A stretch of 64,000 bases of DNA. It comes from Mixta calida (GTDB lineage: Bacteria > Pseudomonadota > Gammaproteobacteria > Enterobacterales > Enterobacteriaceae). The notes under the pieces were generated by a model. It was not told the origin of the DNA, ran no database searches, and saw only the letters and a program-made list of their open reading frames with translations. The stretch is taken from assembly GCF_002953215.1 (NCBI RefSeq), contig NZ_CP026378.1:2958540-3022539 (forward strand), written 5' to 3'. The position numbers and the translations under genes were made by a program. Position 1 is the first letter of the stretch, and each line of letters begins with the position of its first letter. This document shows, one piece after another, positions 29,904 to 38,855 of the stretch.

Positions 29904-30761
29904 TCAGGAAAAAGGGCGTCGTCCGTATAGAACATTTGTGCAGTGCTGCTGATAGGCGGCGGGCGTCATGCGGTAGGCGCGCCGGAACCAGCGACCAAGA
30001 TGGCTCTGATCGGCGAAGCCGACCTGAGCGGCGACGCGAGCGGGATGGATGCCCTGCGCCAGCAAGGCACGGGCGTTGCGCAGGCGCAGCCTGACCAGAT
30101 ACGCGTGCGGCGACTGTCCGAACGCTTTTTGAAACTGTCGCGTCAGGCGAAAGCGGTCGATGCCGGCATAGCGGGCCAGATCGTCCAGCCCGATATCCTG
30201 CGCCATCGCGTCATGCAAATAATCCCTGACCCGGCACATCTGATGTGTCGCCTTATCGGTGAAAACGGGAGATGCGGCGTTGAGATGGCGCGACAGCAGG
30301 TCGATCAACCGGTCCAGGCCCTGATCGCGCGCCAGCCTGCCCTCGCCGTTATGCACGGCGTTGAACGCCTGCTGGATCGCCATATTCAGCAGGCGATCTT
30401 CAGTCAGGGTATGGCGAAACGCCGCCTGCAAAACAGAGATGTCGCCCAGCCCACGACGCTCCAGCGCGGCGGAAAGCCAGCGCTGCGGCAGATAAAGCAT
30501 GCTGTAGGTAAAGCCTTCGGGATCGGGCGCATGGCCGTCATGTACCGCGCCCGGCTCAATCAGGATCACCTGTCCGGGGCTGCTGGTATGCAGAGTGCGA
30601 TGGCAGTTAAAACGCTGCAGGCCTTTCTGCGTCACCCCGACCAGCATCTCATCGTGATCGTGCGGATCGTAGGCGTGACCGCAAAAATGGGCGTGAACGC
30701 TTTCGATGCCGGTTTCGCTGTCGCGCTGCAAATGCACCCAGTCGCCGGTTGATATCGACAT
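29904..30761 (-). CDS. AraC family transcriptional regulator
   Basis: 285 residues: an N-terminal cupin-like sensing domain (FCGHAYDPHDHDEMLVGVTQKG) and a C-terminal AraC double helix-turn-helix (residues about 180-275, DDLARYAGIDRFRLTRQFQKAFG and AAQVGFADQSHLGRWFRRAY). The effector is unknown. The DUF2000 gene is downstream in the same operon, and the divergent MCP gene lies 230 bp upstream. Confidence 0.9.
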   Translation of the reverse strand: MSISTGDWVHLQRDSETGIESVHAHFCGHAYDPHDHDEMLVGVTQKGLQRFNCHRTLHTSSPGQVILIEPGAVHDGHAPDPEGFTYSMLYLPQRWLSAALERRGLGDISVLQAAFRHTLTEDRLLNMAIQQAFNAVHNGEGRLARDQGLDRLIDLLSRHLNAASPVFTDKATHQMCRVRDYLHDAMAQDIGLDDLARYAGIDRFRLTRQFQKAFGQSPHAYLVRLRLRNARALLAQGIHPARVAAQVGFADQSHLGRWFRRAYRMTPAAYQQHCTNVLYGRRPFS

Positions 30762-30931
30762 TCCTCTCCCCCACAGGCTGAACCTGACGCTATTACCGCA
30801 GTATACGGATTGTGACGCATAACAAAACGCCGCTTTTTCTCATGACTGCTGCGGCGCTTATCGGCGTCGTAAAGGAAAAAATAATTTTTTGCAACAATCA
30901 TTCATTTAACAAAAACGTAAAGAAAATATCT

Positions 30932-30957
30932 CCATGTTTTTTATCGCGGGCCGATAG
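30932..30957 (+). promoter_or_regulatory. Possible sigma-28 (FliA) promoter of the chemoreceptor gene
   Basis: GCCGATAG (30950-30957) matches the FliA -10 consensus GCCGATAA in seven of eight bases. The -35 side, CCATGTTT, keeps only the GTTT half of TAAAGTTT, with a 10-bp spacer. It is 35 bp before the chemoreceptor start. This is what would be expected for a chemotaxis gene, but the match is partial. Confidence 0.45.
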
Positions 30958-30991
30958 TACAAAAGCTCGTTAATCACCCAGGTAAACTTTC

Positions 30992-32536
30992 ATGAAATTA
31001 TCAACCCGACTTGCTGCAGGATTTAGCCTGCTGGTTTTACTGTTAGTTCTTTGTGCTGGCGTGGCGCTGCATGCTCTGAATAATGCCCGGGAAGGTATGG
31101 ACGATGCGGTGAACGTTAAGATGAAAAAATATCAACTGATCCTGGATATGCGGGGCAGCATCCGGGATATGGCGATCGCCGTACGCAACCTGGCGCTGCT
31201 GACCGATCCAAAAGCGATGCAGCCAGAATGGGAGCGCCTGGAAAAGCAGAAGCGTCTCTATATTCAAAACCGTGAACAGCTAACGCAAATGATGGCGATT
31301 GATTCGGTGCCTGAGGGTCGCGCCGCCTTTCGTAAGGTGCTCGACAGCGAAGATGCGGCGCTGAGCTCGTATGAAAAAGCGGGACGGCTTGGATTGCAAA
31401 ACCTGCAAGAGGAGACGACCACCTATTTGATGAACGTCACGCGTCCGGCGCAAAATCAGCTGCTCGGCGCGCTGAACGCCATGACCAACGTGCAAATGCA
31501 GAACTCGCGCAACGCGGTAGCCAACAATAGCGCCGATATCAGACGCATCTCTGTTTTTCTCAGCGTGCTGGTTATCGTCTCAATTGCGCTGGCGGCGGTG
31601 ACGGGCTTTATGACCGTGCGGGTGCTGATGCGCCAGCTCGGCGGCGAGCCGGCACAGGCGCAGGCGTTGGCGGCAGCCATCGCGAGCGGCGATCTTACCT
31701 CTTCGATGTCATTGCGTCCGGGCGACACCACCAGCCTGCTCGCCTCGCTGTCGCGTATGCAGTCGCGCCTGAGCGAAATGGTGACGCAGATTAAAGACGC
31801 TTCCGCCTCCGTTTCGCTCGCTTCAGATGAAATCGCGCGCGGCAATACCGAGCTGTCAGCACGTACGGAGCAGCAGGCGGCGGCGCTGCAGGAGACCGCC
31901 GCCAGCATGGAGCAGCTGACGGCGACGGTGAAAAGCAATACGGCGGGTGCCAGCCATACGGCAGGTTCGGCGCGCGACACCGCCGCTCTGGCGCGCGGCG
32001 GGGAAGACAGCGTGCGTAAAATGACCCAAACCATGGCGGACATCTCGCTCAGCGCAGCGAAGGTGCGGGAAATTACCGGCACTATCGAGGGCATCGCGTT
32101 TCAGACCAATATCCTGGCGCTGAACGCCGCAGTGGAAGCGGCGCGCGCTGGCGAACAGGGTCGTGGTTTTGCCGTCGTCGCCGGCGAAGTGCGTACGCTG
32201 GCGCAGCGCAGCGCCACGGCGGCCCGCGATATTAAAGGGCTGATCGAAGAGGCGGTGGTGCTGGTGGATGAAGGCGTCACGGTGGCAGACGGAACGGCGG
32301 CCAGCATTATGAGCGTAGTCAGCCGGGTTAGCGAACTGGCAAACGCGATGGATGAAATCGCGCTGGCCTCCAACGAGCAGATGCAGGGCATCTCCCAGAT
32401 CAGCGTGGCCGTCGGTCAAATGGACGGCGTCACGCAGAGCAACGCCGCGCTGGTTGAAGAATCGACCACGGCGTCGCAGTCGCTGGCGGAGCAGGTGCAT
32501 GCGCTGCGCGGCATGGTGGATACCTTCCGCGTTTAA
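30992..32536 (+). CDS. Methyl-accepting chemotaxis protein
   Basis: 514-residue membrane chemoreceptor. One N-terminal helix (about 5-28), a periplasmic four-helix-bundle sensor with an N-terminal MKKYQLILDMRGSIRDMAIAVRNLALL, a second helix (about 190-212), a HAMP domain, and a signalling domain with the hairpin tip EGIAFQTNILALNAAVEAARAGEQGRGFAVVA. The C-terminus ends in MVDTFRV and lacks the NWETF pentapeptide of Tar and Tsr, so it probably depends on high-abundance receptors for methylation. The ligand is unknown. Confidence 0.93.
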   Translation: MKLSTRLAAGFSLLVLLLVLCAGVALHALNNAREGMDDAVNVKMKKYQLILDMRGSIRDMAIAVRNLALLTDPKAMQPEWERLEKQKRLYIQNREQLTQMMAIDSVPEGRAAFRKVLDSEDAALSSYEKAGRLGLQNLQEETTTYLMNVTRPAQNQLLGALNAMTNVQMQNSRNAVANNSADIRRISVFLSVLVIVSIALAAVTGFMTVRVLMRQLGGEPAQAQALAAAIASGDLTSSMSLRPGDTTSLLASLSRMQSRLSEMVTQIKDASASVSLASDEIARGNTELSARTEQQAAALQETAASMEQLTATVKSNTAGASHTAGSARDTAALARGGEDSVRKMTQTMADISLSAAKVREITGTIEGIAFQTNILALNAAVEAARAGEQGRGFAVVAGEVRTLAQRSATAARDIKGLIEEAVVLVDEGVTVADGTAASIMSVVSRVSELANAMDEIALASNEQMQGISQISVAVGQMDGVTQSNAALVEESTTASQSLAEQVHALRGMVDTFRV

Positions 32537-32723
32537 GCCTCATCCCATCGCCAGACCTGCGCAAGCCGCGCAGGGCTGGCGCTTTTCGTCTGGCGCGGCA
32601 GGCGTCATCATGTTCTCTGCGTCGATATTTTTATTTATGAAACTTTATATTCATCAAAATTTCACATAATTGTCACACAACTGCCCTAGCCTGATGCCAG
32701 TTGAACGGAACGGGAACCAAACG

Positions 32724-32930
32724 ATGGCAGTCGTGAAAGCAAAGAATTTGCAGGATACCGAGGCGCTGCTGCATTCGGGCATCAATAAAGTGGAGCTGGA
32801 TTGGGAAATAGGCAGCGATGATTTTTTCCGTCTCGCCAGCCACTGGTGCGAACGCGGCGCGAAAATCACCCGCACTCAGCGTCATTTCGTGGTGTCGGTT
32901 AAAGGCTTCGCTATCCCGCCGAACGATTAA
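32724..32930 (+). CDS. Small protein of unknown function
   Basis: 68-residue frame, MAVVKAKNLQDTEALL..., ending KGFAIPPND, with a mixed helical composition and one cysteine (SHWCERG). No family recognised. A GGAACGGGAACC sequence precedes the ATG and could serve as a weak ribosome site. It is flanked by the MCP gene and convergent yojI. Codon use looks like that of the neighbours, which supports a real gene. Confidence 0.55.
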   Translation: MAVVKAKNLQDTEALLHSGINKVELDWEIGSDDFFRLASHWCERGAKITRTQRHFVVSVKGFAIPPND

Positions 32931-33098
32931 ACCCGCCTTGCCGAACCGCGCCAACCGCAGGCCAGATTCGCTGATAGCGCTGGCCTTATCGTGCTACGCC
33001 CGCCGCCGTCAGTGCTTTTCTGCGCAGCGAACCGTGATTTCCCCGACGTCGTCATCTTTTGTCGCCCCGACCGTTATCAGGCCAGGGCGCGCTTTCGT

Positions 33099-34745
33099 TT
33101 AGCGTCCGGTATCGGTGCGCTGCACCGCATCCAGCGTCGCCTTCTCTCTTTCGCTGCCGGTGAGCTCATACAGCTGCCCGTCACGCATCTCCAGCAGCCG
33201 ATCGGCATGGGTAAAGTAGTGATCGTCATGGCTGATGGCAAAAATGGTTTTGCCGCCCTGCTGTAGCCACGGCAGCAGCTCGCGGTAAAAAATACGGCGA
33301 AAATGCGGGTCCTGATCGGCCGCCCATTCGTCCAGCAGCAGAATATCGCGCTGCTCCGCCGCCGCCAGCAGCAGCGCCAGTCGCTTGCTCTGCCCTTTCG
33401 ACAGCTGCAAATTCAGCACCCGGTTGCCTTCCAGCTTCAGCTTATCCTGCATTTTCAGCTTCTCCAGCCACTGCTGCACCAGCGCAGGATTGGCCGGTAG
33501 CGCGCCGGGGCCGATAAGCCTATCGAACAGATGCACGTCGGTAAAGACGGCGGAAAAAAGCTGACGATAGCGTTCGCTGTCGCGCATCTCTTCGCCATCC
33601 ACCAGGATAGTGCCGGAAACTGGCTGATAAAGTCCGGTCAACAGCATCGCCAGCGTCGATTTGCCGCTGCCGTTGCCGCCAATTAAAAACACCAGCTCGC
33701 CGCGTTTTAAGGTCAGGTTGATCGGACCGACGCGGAAGCCGTTATGACCATAATGAAAAACGACATCGCGCAGCTCCAGCGTCTGCCAGTCGCTCACGGC
33801 CGGCAACGGCGCAAATTGCTCGCGCCACTCCGCCAGCTGGAAAGCGCGCAGTTTATTAAAAGCGACCTGCGCGCTCAGCAGCGTCGGCAGCGCGCCTACC
33901 GCCTGTAACAGCGGGGTACGCAAAAACAGCAGCGTCAGGGAATAGGTAGCGGCGACGGCGGTATTCGCCCAGCCGAGGCCGTTAGCCATAAAGAACACCA
34001 TGCCGATAGCACCCAGCATCATAATATTCGACCAGTTCACCGCGCTGAGATGGTAAGTGTCGGCACGCACGATATGGTGGCGATAGGTGTTGGCGTCCTC
34101 CTGATAGACGGTGTCGTAAATCAGCTGCGCACGCTCGCGGTTCAGCGCCAGCTCTTTGCGTCCGTCGATTACCGTCTGGTAATCGGCGTAGAGGCGATCT
34201 TCCGTTTCACGCAGCGTCGCCATATGGCGATAGACGCGCGACACCAGCAGCCAGCCGCCGATAATCGTCACGGCGACCCAGATCGCGGTAATCATCAGCA
34301 TGCGCGGCGAGAGCCAGGCGAGCCAGGCCGCCGAGCCGATAGTCAGGATAATGCCCTGAATTAGCTCCGGCAGGCGCACAAAGGCGATAGTGATGTTGCG
34401 CACGTCGCTGGTCAGGCCCGCCAGCAGCTGCGCGCTGCCGATCTGCTCGATGCGCTGAATTTGGGTATCAAGGATGCGCTTAATAAACTGCCCGCGCAGA
34501 CGCCAGACGAAATGGTGGCCCAGCAGCGTCAGCGCCAGCTGCGACGCCAGGGTGACCGCCATCAGCAGCAGCAGCAGGCCAAGAAACTGCGGCAGCACCG
34601 TCATCGAAGCGTTGACGCTGACGATCAGCTCGCGGTTAATCCAGGCGATCATTCCAATGCCGAGCGCTGCGCTCAACAGGTTAAGCAAGATAACGGCGAT
34701 AAACGGCAAACGGTACTGTTTATAAACGACTGACAGCAACTCCAT
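33099..34745 (-). CDS. yojI: ABC transporter YojI (microcin J25 exporter family)
   Basis: Fused permease-ATPase exporter, 548 residues (E. coli YojI 547). The N-terminal half has six membrane helices. The ATPase domain has Walker [10 protein letters not shown], the signature [13 protein letters not shown] and Walker [13 protein letters not shown]. The tryptophan in the DEWA Walker B is seen in YojI-type proteins. In E. coli it exports microcin J25 and L-cysteine with TolC. alkB lies immediately upstream. Confidence 0.94.
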   Translation of the reverse strand: MELLSVVYKQYRLPFIAVILLNLLSAALGIGMIAWINRELIVSVNASMTVLPQFLGLLLLLMAVTLASQLALTLLGHHFVWRLRGQFIKRILDTQIQRIEQIGSAQLLAGLTSDVRNITIAFVRLPELIQGIILTIGSAAWLAWLSPRMLMITAIWVAVTIIGGWLLVSRVYRHMATLRETEDRLYADYQTVIDGRKELALNRERAQLIYDTVYQEDANTYRHHIVRADTYHLSAVNWSNIMMLGAIGMVFFMANGLGWANTAVAATYSLTLLFLRTPLLQAVGALPTLLSAQVAFNKLRAFQLAEWREQFAPLPAVSDWQTLELRDVVFHYGHNGFRVGPINLTLKRGELVFLIGGNGSGKSTLAMLLTGLYQPVSGTILVDGEEMRDSERYRQLFSAVFTDVHLFDRLIGPGALPANPALVQQWLEKLKMQDKLKLEGNRVLNLQLSKGQSKRLALLLAAAEQRDILLLDEWAADQDPHFRRIFYRELLPWLQQGGKTIFAISHDDHYFTHADRLLEMRDGQLYELTGSEREKATLDAVQRTDTGR

Positions 34746-34904
34746 AACTGCATCCTGATAAAGTCCAAAGCAGCCTGCAGTTTAATGAGAAGCCAATCGA
34801 TAGCAATAATAATTCTCAACTGGCGCAGGATGAAGGAATGAGGATGGCGGCCCCGGCGCGGCGAAGGGTCGGCCGTGCGCAGCGAAGCCGAACGGCGTAT
34901 GGCA

Positions 34905-35546
34905 TCAGCGCGCGCGCCGGAAGGTCAGATTGTAACGGTAAGGTCCCGCCAGCGGATGAACGCCCGGCTTTACCGGCAGAACGCCGTGGAAGCGCAGCCG
35001 CGACGGACCGCCCCACACCACCACATCGCCATGCTCCAGCAGCACGCGCTGCACGGCGTCGCCGCGCTCGAAGCCGCCGAACTGAAATACCGCCGGCAGA
35101 CCGAGAGAAACGGAAACGATCGGCTGGCGCAGATCTTTCTCATCTTTATCCTGATGCAGCGACAGCTTCGCGCCCGGCTCATAGCGATTGATCAGACAGG
35201 CGTCGGGCTGAAAGTGCTTAAAGCCCGCCTCCTGCGCCGCCGCCAGCGCCAGGGCGCGAAACGCCTCCGGCATCGGCGGCCAGCGGCGACCGGTCAGGTT
35301 ATCCTCGCCGCTGTACTGATAGCCGCGCGCATCGCTGGACCAGCCAAGATCGCCGCAGTTGGTCATCGCAACCGACATGCGATGGCCGCCCGGCGTAATC
35401 CGGTGCTGAAACGGGTTTTGCTGCGCCAGCTGTTCAATCAGCGCCAGCAGCATTTCGCCCTGCGCATGGGCGCGGCGGCGCAGTATCATCGCACCCTCCG
35501 CCAGCGGCTCGGACCAGGGCGCTTCGTCGCTAAAGAGATCTAACAT
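34905..35546 (-). CDS. alkB: DNA oxidative demethylase AlkB
   Basis: Fe(II)/2-oxoglutarate dioxygenase that removes 1-methyladenine and 3-methylcytosine damage. 213 residues with the metal triad HQD (in LSLHQDKDE) and the distal His in RLRFHGVLP, plus the 2-oxoglutarate arginine in RYNLTFRRAR. The ada gene that precedes alkB in E. coli is absent here, so alkB may be constitutively or independently expressed. Confidence 0.95.
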   Translation of the reverse strand: MLDLFSDEAPWSEPLAEGAMILRRRAHAQGEMLLALIEQLAQQNPFQHRITPGGHRMSVAMTNCGDLGWSSDARGYQYSGEDNLTGRRWPPMPEAFRALALAAAQEAGFKHFQPDACLINRYEPGAKLSLHQDKDEKDLRQPIVSVSLGLPAVFQFGGFERGDAVQRVLLEHGDVVVWGGPSRLRFHGVLPVKPGVHPLAGPYRYNLTFRRAR

Positions 35547-35582
35547 GGTCGCTCCGGTGTTCAGCGTGAATATAGCATCATG

Positions 35583-36632
35583 CTAGCGGGCGTCCGGGGC
35601 CTGCTGCAACAGAAACGCGCGAAACTGCGGCGACATCCAGCTGCTGAACCCCTTTTTTTCTTTGGTGATCAGGTAGACCGCCAGATGTTCGCGCAGCGCC
35701 AGCGCCTTCGCCTTCTCGGTGCCCAGCACCATCAGCCCGGTATCCCAGCCGTCCGCTTCCAGCGCAGTGGTGGCGATCACCGTAGCGGAAACCAGACGAT
35801 GCTCGATCGGCTGACCGGTCTGCGGATCGATCACATGCGAAATGCGTCTGCCGTCCAGTTCATAATAGTTGCGATAGCTGCCGGAGGTGCTGATGCCGTG
35901 CCCCTGAAGATCGACCAGCGCCTGCGCGGCGTTTTCCTGGTCGGTGGGTTTCTGAATCGCCACCCGCCAGGCTTTGCCGCCGACGTTGGCGCCGCGCGTC
36001 AGCACCGCGCCGCCCACCGACACCAGATAGTCGGTGATCCCCTCCTCCTCCATCAGCCGCGCCAGATGATCGGTGGCGAAGCCCTCGCCCATGGTGGAGA
36101 GATCGACATACAGCCCTGGTAAATCTTTTTGCAGCCAGGCGCCGTCGGCGCGTTCGATTACCTGCAAATGCCGCAAGCCGGTAAGCGCCTTCGCCGCGGC
36201 GATATCCGCCAGTGACGGCGTATGGGGCGGCTGCTGGTCGGGGCCGAAGCCCCAGAGATTCACCAGCGGGCCGACGGTAATATCCATTGCGCCATCGGTC
36301 AGCCTGCCGATACGCAGCGCGACGGTAATAATGTCCGCCATATTGCTGCTGATCGGTTGAGGTTGCGTAGTGCGATCCTGATTGAAGCGCGACAACAGCG
36401 AATCTTTTTTCCAGGTCGAGAGTTCCTGATCATCATTATCCAGCCGCTGCTGTATTTTCTCACGCAGCGCCGCCGCCTGCGCCGCCGTCACGCCCGGCAA
36501 GCTGACGCGCCATTGCGTGCCCATGGTTTTGCCTTCCAGCACTACGCCTGTGTCGGCCTCATCTTTCTGCTGGTCGCAGCCTGCCGCCAGCAATCCCAGC
36601 AGCAACACCGCCGTCAGCGATACTCTTTTCAT
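35583..36632 (-). CDS. apbE: FAD:protein FMN transferase ApbE (lipoprotein)
   Basis: Periplasmic enzyme that attaches FMN to threonines of Rnf/Nqr subunits. 349 residues starting MKRVSLTAVLLLGLLAAGC, whose lipobox LAAGC predicts an N-terminal lipid anchor. Conserved motifs include DLSTMGEGFATDHLA and the C-terminal ALEADGWDTGLMVLG. E. coli ApbE has 351 residues. The longer open frame upstream to 36674 is not used. Confidence 0.93.
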   Translation of the reverse strand: MKRVSLTAVLLLGLLAAGCDQQKDEADTGVVLEGKTMGTQWRVSLPGVTAAQAAALREKIQQRLDNDDQELSTWKKDSLLSRFNQDRTTQPQPISSNMADIITVALRIGRLTDGAMDITVGPLVNLWGFGPDQQPPHTPSLADIAAAKALTGLRHLQVIERADGAWLQKDLPGLYVDLSTMGEGFATDHLARLMEEEGITDYLVSVGGAVLTRGANVGGKAWRVAIQKPTDQENAAQALVDLQGHGISTSGSYRNYYELDGRRISHVIDPQTGQPIEHRLVSATVIATTALEADGWDTGLMVLGTEKAKALALREHLAVYLITKEKKGFSSWMSPQFRAFLLQQAPDAR

Positions 36633-36794
36633 CTCTCGTGCCTTTATATTTCGTTTTGTTAACCGACAGTGCAAAACATAATCGGTGTAAAGTCTTTTCT
36701 GTTTGCTTGCGCGCGCAGGCGCAAGCCGTCAGACTACGCGTTGAAACGGGCGTCTCAGGGCGTTTGAACTGCAACACATAACAAGGAGAGTCTG

Positions 36795-36905
36795 ATGCAA
36801 AGCCTTATACTGCTGCTGATACTGACCGCAGTCGCCATTTTTTCCGCTGTGAAGTATTACCGCAGCACGCGTGTCCGCACATTTCAGCGTCCGCGACGCC
36901 GCTAA
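36795..36905 (+). CDS. Putative 36-residue membrane peptide
   Basis: A short frame preceded by a strong ribosome site (ACAAGGAGAGTCTG, then ATG). It encodes a single hydrophobic helix (LILLLILTAVAIFSAV) followed by a basic, arginine-rich tail ending FQRPRRR. This is the classic plan of a small inner-membrane protein. It is divergent from apbE. No known homologue recognised. Confidence 0.5.
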   Translation: MQSLILLLILTAVAIFSAVKYYRSTRVRTFQRPRRR

Positions 36906-37246
36906 TCTTCGCCGCTGCACCGCAGCGGCCTGGTCTGCACCATCTTCGCCCGCGTCATATTAACAAACGTGCCTAAACGTCGTCTTAATCTGCCGCAAAA
37001 TCTGGCACAGGATGTGCTTGATCCCTGTTATCTCTTAACGTAGCGGGGTCACTATGCGCGATATACAACCAGATGACTTAACAGGCGGCTTAACGAGGCT
37101 GCTGACCTGTTGCAGCTTTACGCTGAGCGGAACGGCATTTGAAGGGATGTGGGGGGCGGCGCTGGATGACGGAGAGGCGACGCAGGCCGCAGCGCCTCGT
37201 GACGTTTCCCCCGACGATCGGCCCGACGTTACAGATAAGCGCCCAT
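36906..37246 (+). other. Intergenic region between the small membrane peptide and ompC
   Basis: Contains one 64-codon plus-strand frame (37054-37248) with a GCGGGG before its ATG. The frame is rich in low-complexity residues and unlike any family I know, and it runs into the ompC terminator, so I do not call it a gene. Confidence 0.35.
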
Positions 37247-37271
37247 AAAAAAGGCGACGCCAGGCGTCGCC
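37247..37271 (-). terminator. Rho-independent terminator after ompC (reverse strand)
   Basis: GGCGACG pairs with CGTCGCC around CCAGG, with an A6 run on the plus strand that becomes T6 after the hairpin on the transcribed strand. Confidence 0.9.
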
Positions 37272-37289
37272 ATGCAGGAAACTGTCACA

Positions 37290-38393
37290 TCAGAACTGGT
37301 AAACCAGCCCCAGCGCAACCACGTCGTCGGTGTTGATGCCGGCGGCGTCGGTGAACGCATTGTCGTCCAGCAGGTTGATCTGATAATCAACATAGGTAGA
37401 CATATTTTTGTTGAAGTAGTAAGTCGCGCCTACGTCGATATATTTTTTCAGGTTCTGCTTGCCCCAACCCTCAATGTCGGTGCCGCGGGAAGTGACATAC
37501 GCCAGAGACGGGCGCAGACCGAAATCGAACTGATACTGCGCAACCAGCTCCCAGTTATCCGCTTTATCCGCGAAGCCGTAAGCCGCCTGATCGGCGTCGC
37601 CGAAGCGGGTCGCGTTATAGGAACGGGTATACATCGCTGCCAGGTAGATATTGTTGGCGTCATATTTCAGGCCGCCAGTATAGGCTTCCGCCTTGTCGCC
37701 GTGGCCCAGGATCGCGCCGCTGTTCTGATAGTTGGTGCGGTCAGACTGGAACATCGCCGCGCCCAGGCCCAGGCCGTTGCCCAGATCGTAGGTGGTGCTC
37801 AGACCCCAGCCGTCGCCGTTCTGCGCGGTTGCTTTACGCGCGCCGTCCAGTTCCGGGTTGCTGTCATTTTTGCCCTGATACTGCACGGCAAAATTCCAGC
37901 CATCCACCAGGCCGAAGAAATTGTTGTTGCGGTAGGTCGCTACGCCGTTAGCGCGCTGGAACATAAAGTTGTCCGCGCCGTAGGTGTCGCCGCCGAATTC
38001 CGGCAGCACGTCGGTCCATGCGCCGATATCGTAAGCCACGCCGTAGTTACGACCGTAGTCGAAAGAACCGGCGTCGCCGAATTTCAGGCCGGCAAAGCCG
38101 ACGCGGGTATAGGAATCTTTGGTGCCTTCAGCTTCAGAGTGGTTCAGGGCGACCTGATACTCCCACTGGCCGTAGCCGGTCAGCTGTTCGGAGATTTGGG
38201 TTTCGCCTTTAAAGCCGAAACGCACATAAGAGTTGTCGCCGTCGTTGCCGTCGTTGTCAGAGAAATAGTGCAGACCGTCCACTTTGCCGAACAGGTCAAG
38301 TTTGTTGCCGTCTTTATTATAGATCTCGGCTGCGCCCGCGGAGCCTGCTACCAACAGCGCCGGGACCATCAGGGAGAGAATGCGACGTTTCAT
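37290..38393 (-). CDS. ompC: Outer-membrane porin OmpC
   Basis: Trimeric general porin for small hydrophilic solutes. 367 residues (the same as E. coli OmpC), with signal peptide [21 protein letters not shown], mature start [17 protein letters not shown], the loop 3 PEFGGDT motif, and the terminal strand ending in Phe (ALGLVYQF). The gene lies opposite the divergent micF RNA and shares its OmpR control region, which confirms it is the ompC position. A 413-codon antisense frame is a shadow. Confidence 0.96.
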   Translation of the reverse strand: MKRRILSLMVPALLVAGSAGAAEIYNKDGNKLDLFGKVDGLHYFSDNDGNDGDNSYVRFGFKGETQISEQLTGYGQWEYQVALNHSEAEGTKDSYTRVGFAGLKFGDAGSFDYGRNYGVAYDIGAWTDVLPEFGGDTYGADNFMFQRANGVATYRNNNFFGLVDGWNFAVQYQGKNDSNPELDGARKATAQNGDGWGLSTTYDLGNGLGLGAAMFQSDRTNYQNSGAILGHGDKAEAYTGGLKYDANNIYLAAMYTRSYNATRFGDADQAAYGFADKADNWELVAQYQFDFGLRPSLAYVTSRGTDIEGWGKQNLKKYIDVGATYYFNKNMSTYVDYQINLLDDNAFTDAAGINTDDVVALGLVYQF

Positions 38394-38716
38394 TTTTGTT
38401 ACCCTCTGGTTAAATTTCTTTTGATTGCCACTGCGTGCCGAATGTCTAATTTTCAGTCGGCACCTCATTGTTCAGTCACCAAGGGTAATAATCCATCACG
38501 AAAATGCTACTAAATTTCCAAAGCTGTTTCGTTATATTTTTTTAATCCTAAAAAATGTAAATAACGGGGAACTTTTACGCAGCACGCAGCGTTAAAAAAT
38601 AGCGCACGTATTGATAAGAAATATCTGTAACTATAGTATTCAGCGAGTTAAACAAAGGTGCAGTTTAAGCACTGAATGATAAAAACATTCTCTATTCAGG
38701 TTATAAAATAGATCCC
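38394..38716. promoter_or_regulatory. ompC/micF divergent control region with possible OmpR sites
   Basis: About 320 bp of AT-rich DNA between the ompC start and the micF 5' end. The minus strand contains TTTACATTT (38553-38561), which resembles the OmpR C-box core (TTTACATTTT in ompC). Other less clear repeats are present. In E. coli OmpR controls both genes from this region. The sites were identified by eye only. Confidence 0.6.
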
Positions 38717-38811
38717 GCTATCATCATTTTATTTCATTATTACCTTCATTCACCCCGAATGAGCTGTTTTACCCTTATTTTCAGCCGGACATTGATTGTC
38801 CGGCTTTTTTT
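38717..38811 (+). ncRNA. micF: MicF antisense small RNA
   Basis: The transcript would start GCTATCATCATTTTATTTCA and end in a terminator hairpin (GCCGGACA...TGTCCGGC) followed by T7. The 5' block matches E. coli MicF, which begins GCTATCATCATTAAC and base-pairs with the ompF leader, and is divergent from ompC as in E. coli. About 95 nt. Confidence 0.9.
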
Positions 38812-38855
38812 ATTTCCCGCTATATTGTCATTTTTTGTAAAGTTAATCACCTGAA

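Noticed and set aside
37054..37248. 64-codon frame upstream of the ompC terminator
   Set aside because: A GCGGGG lies before the ATG, but the sequence is low-complexity, has no recognised relative and runs into the terminator.
37272..38513. 413-codon plus-strand frame opposite ompC
   Set aside because: It is the antisense shadow of the intact ompC gene, which has a matching length, signal peptide and terminal Phe; no ribosome site or family match supports the antisense frame.
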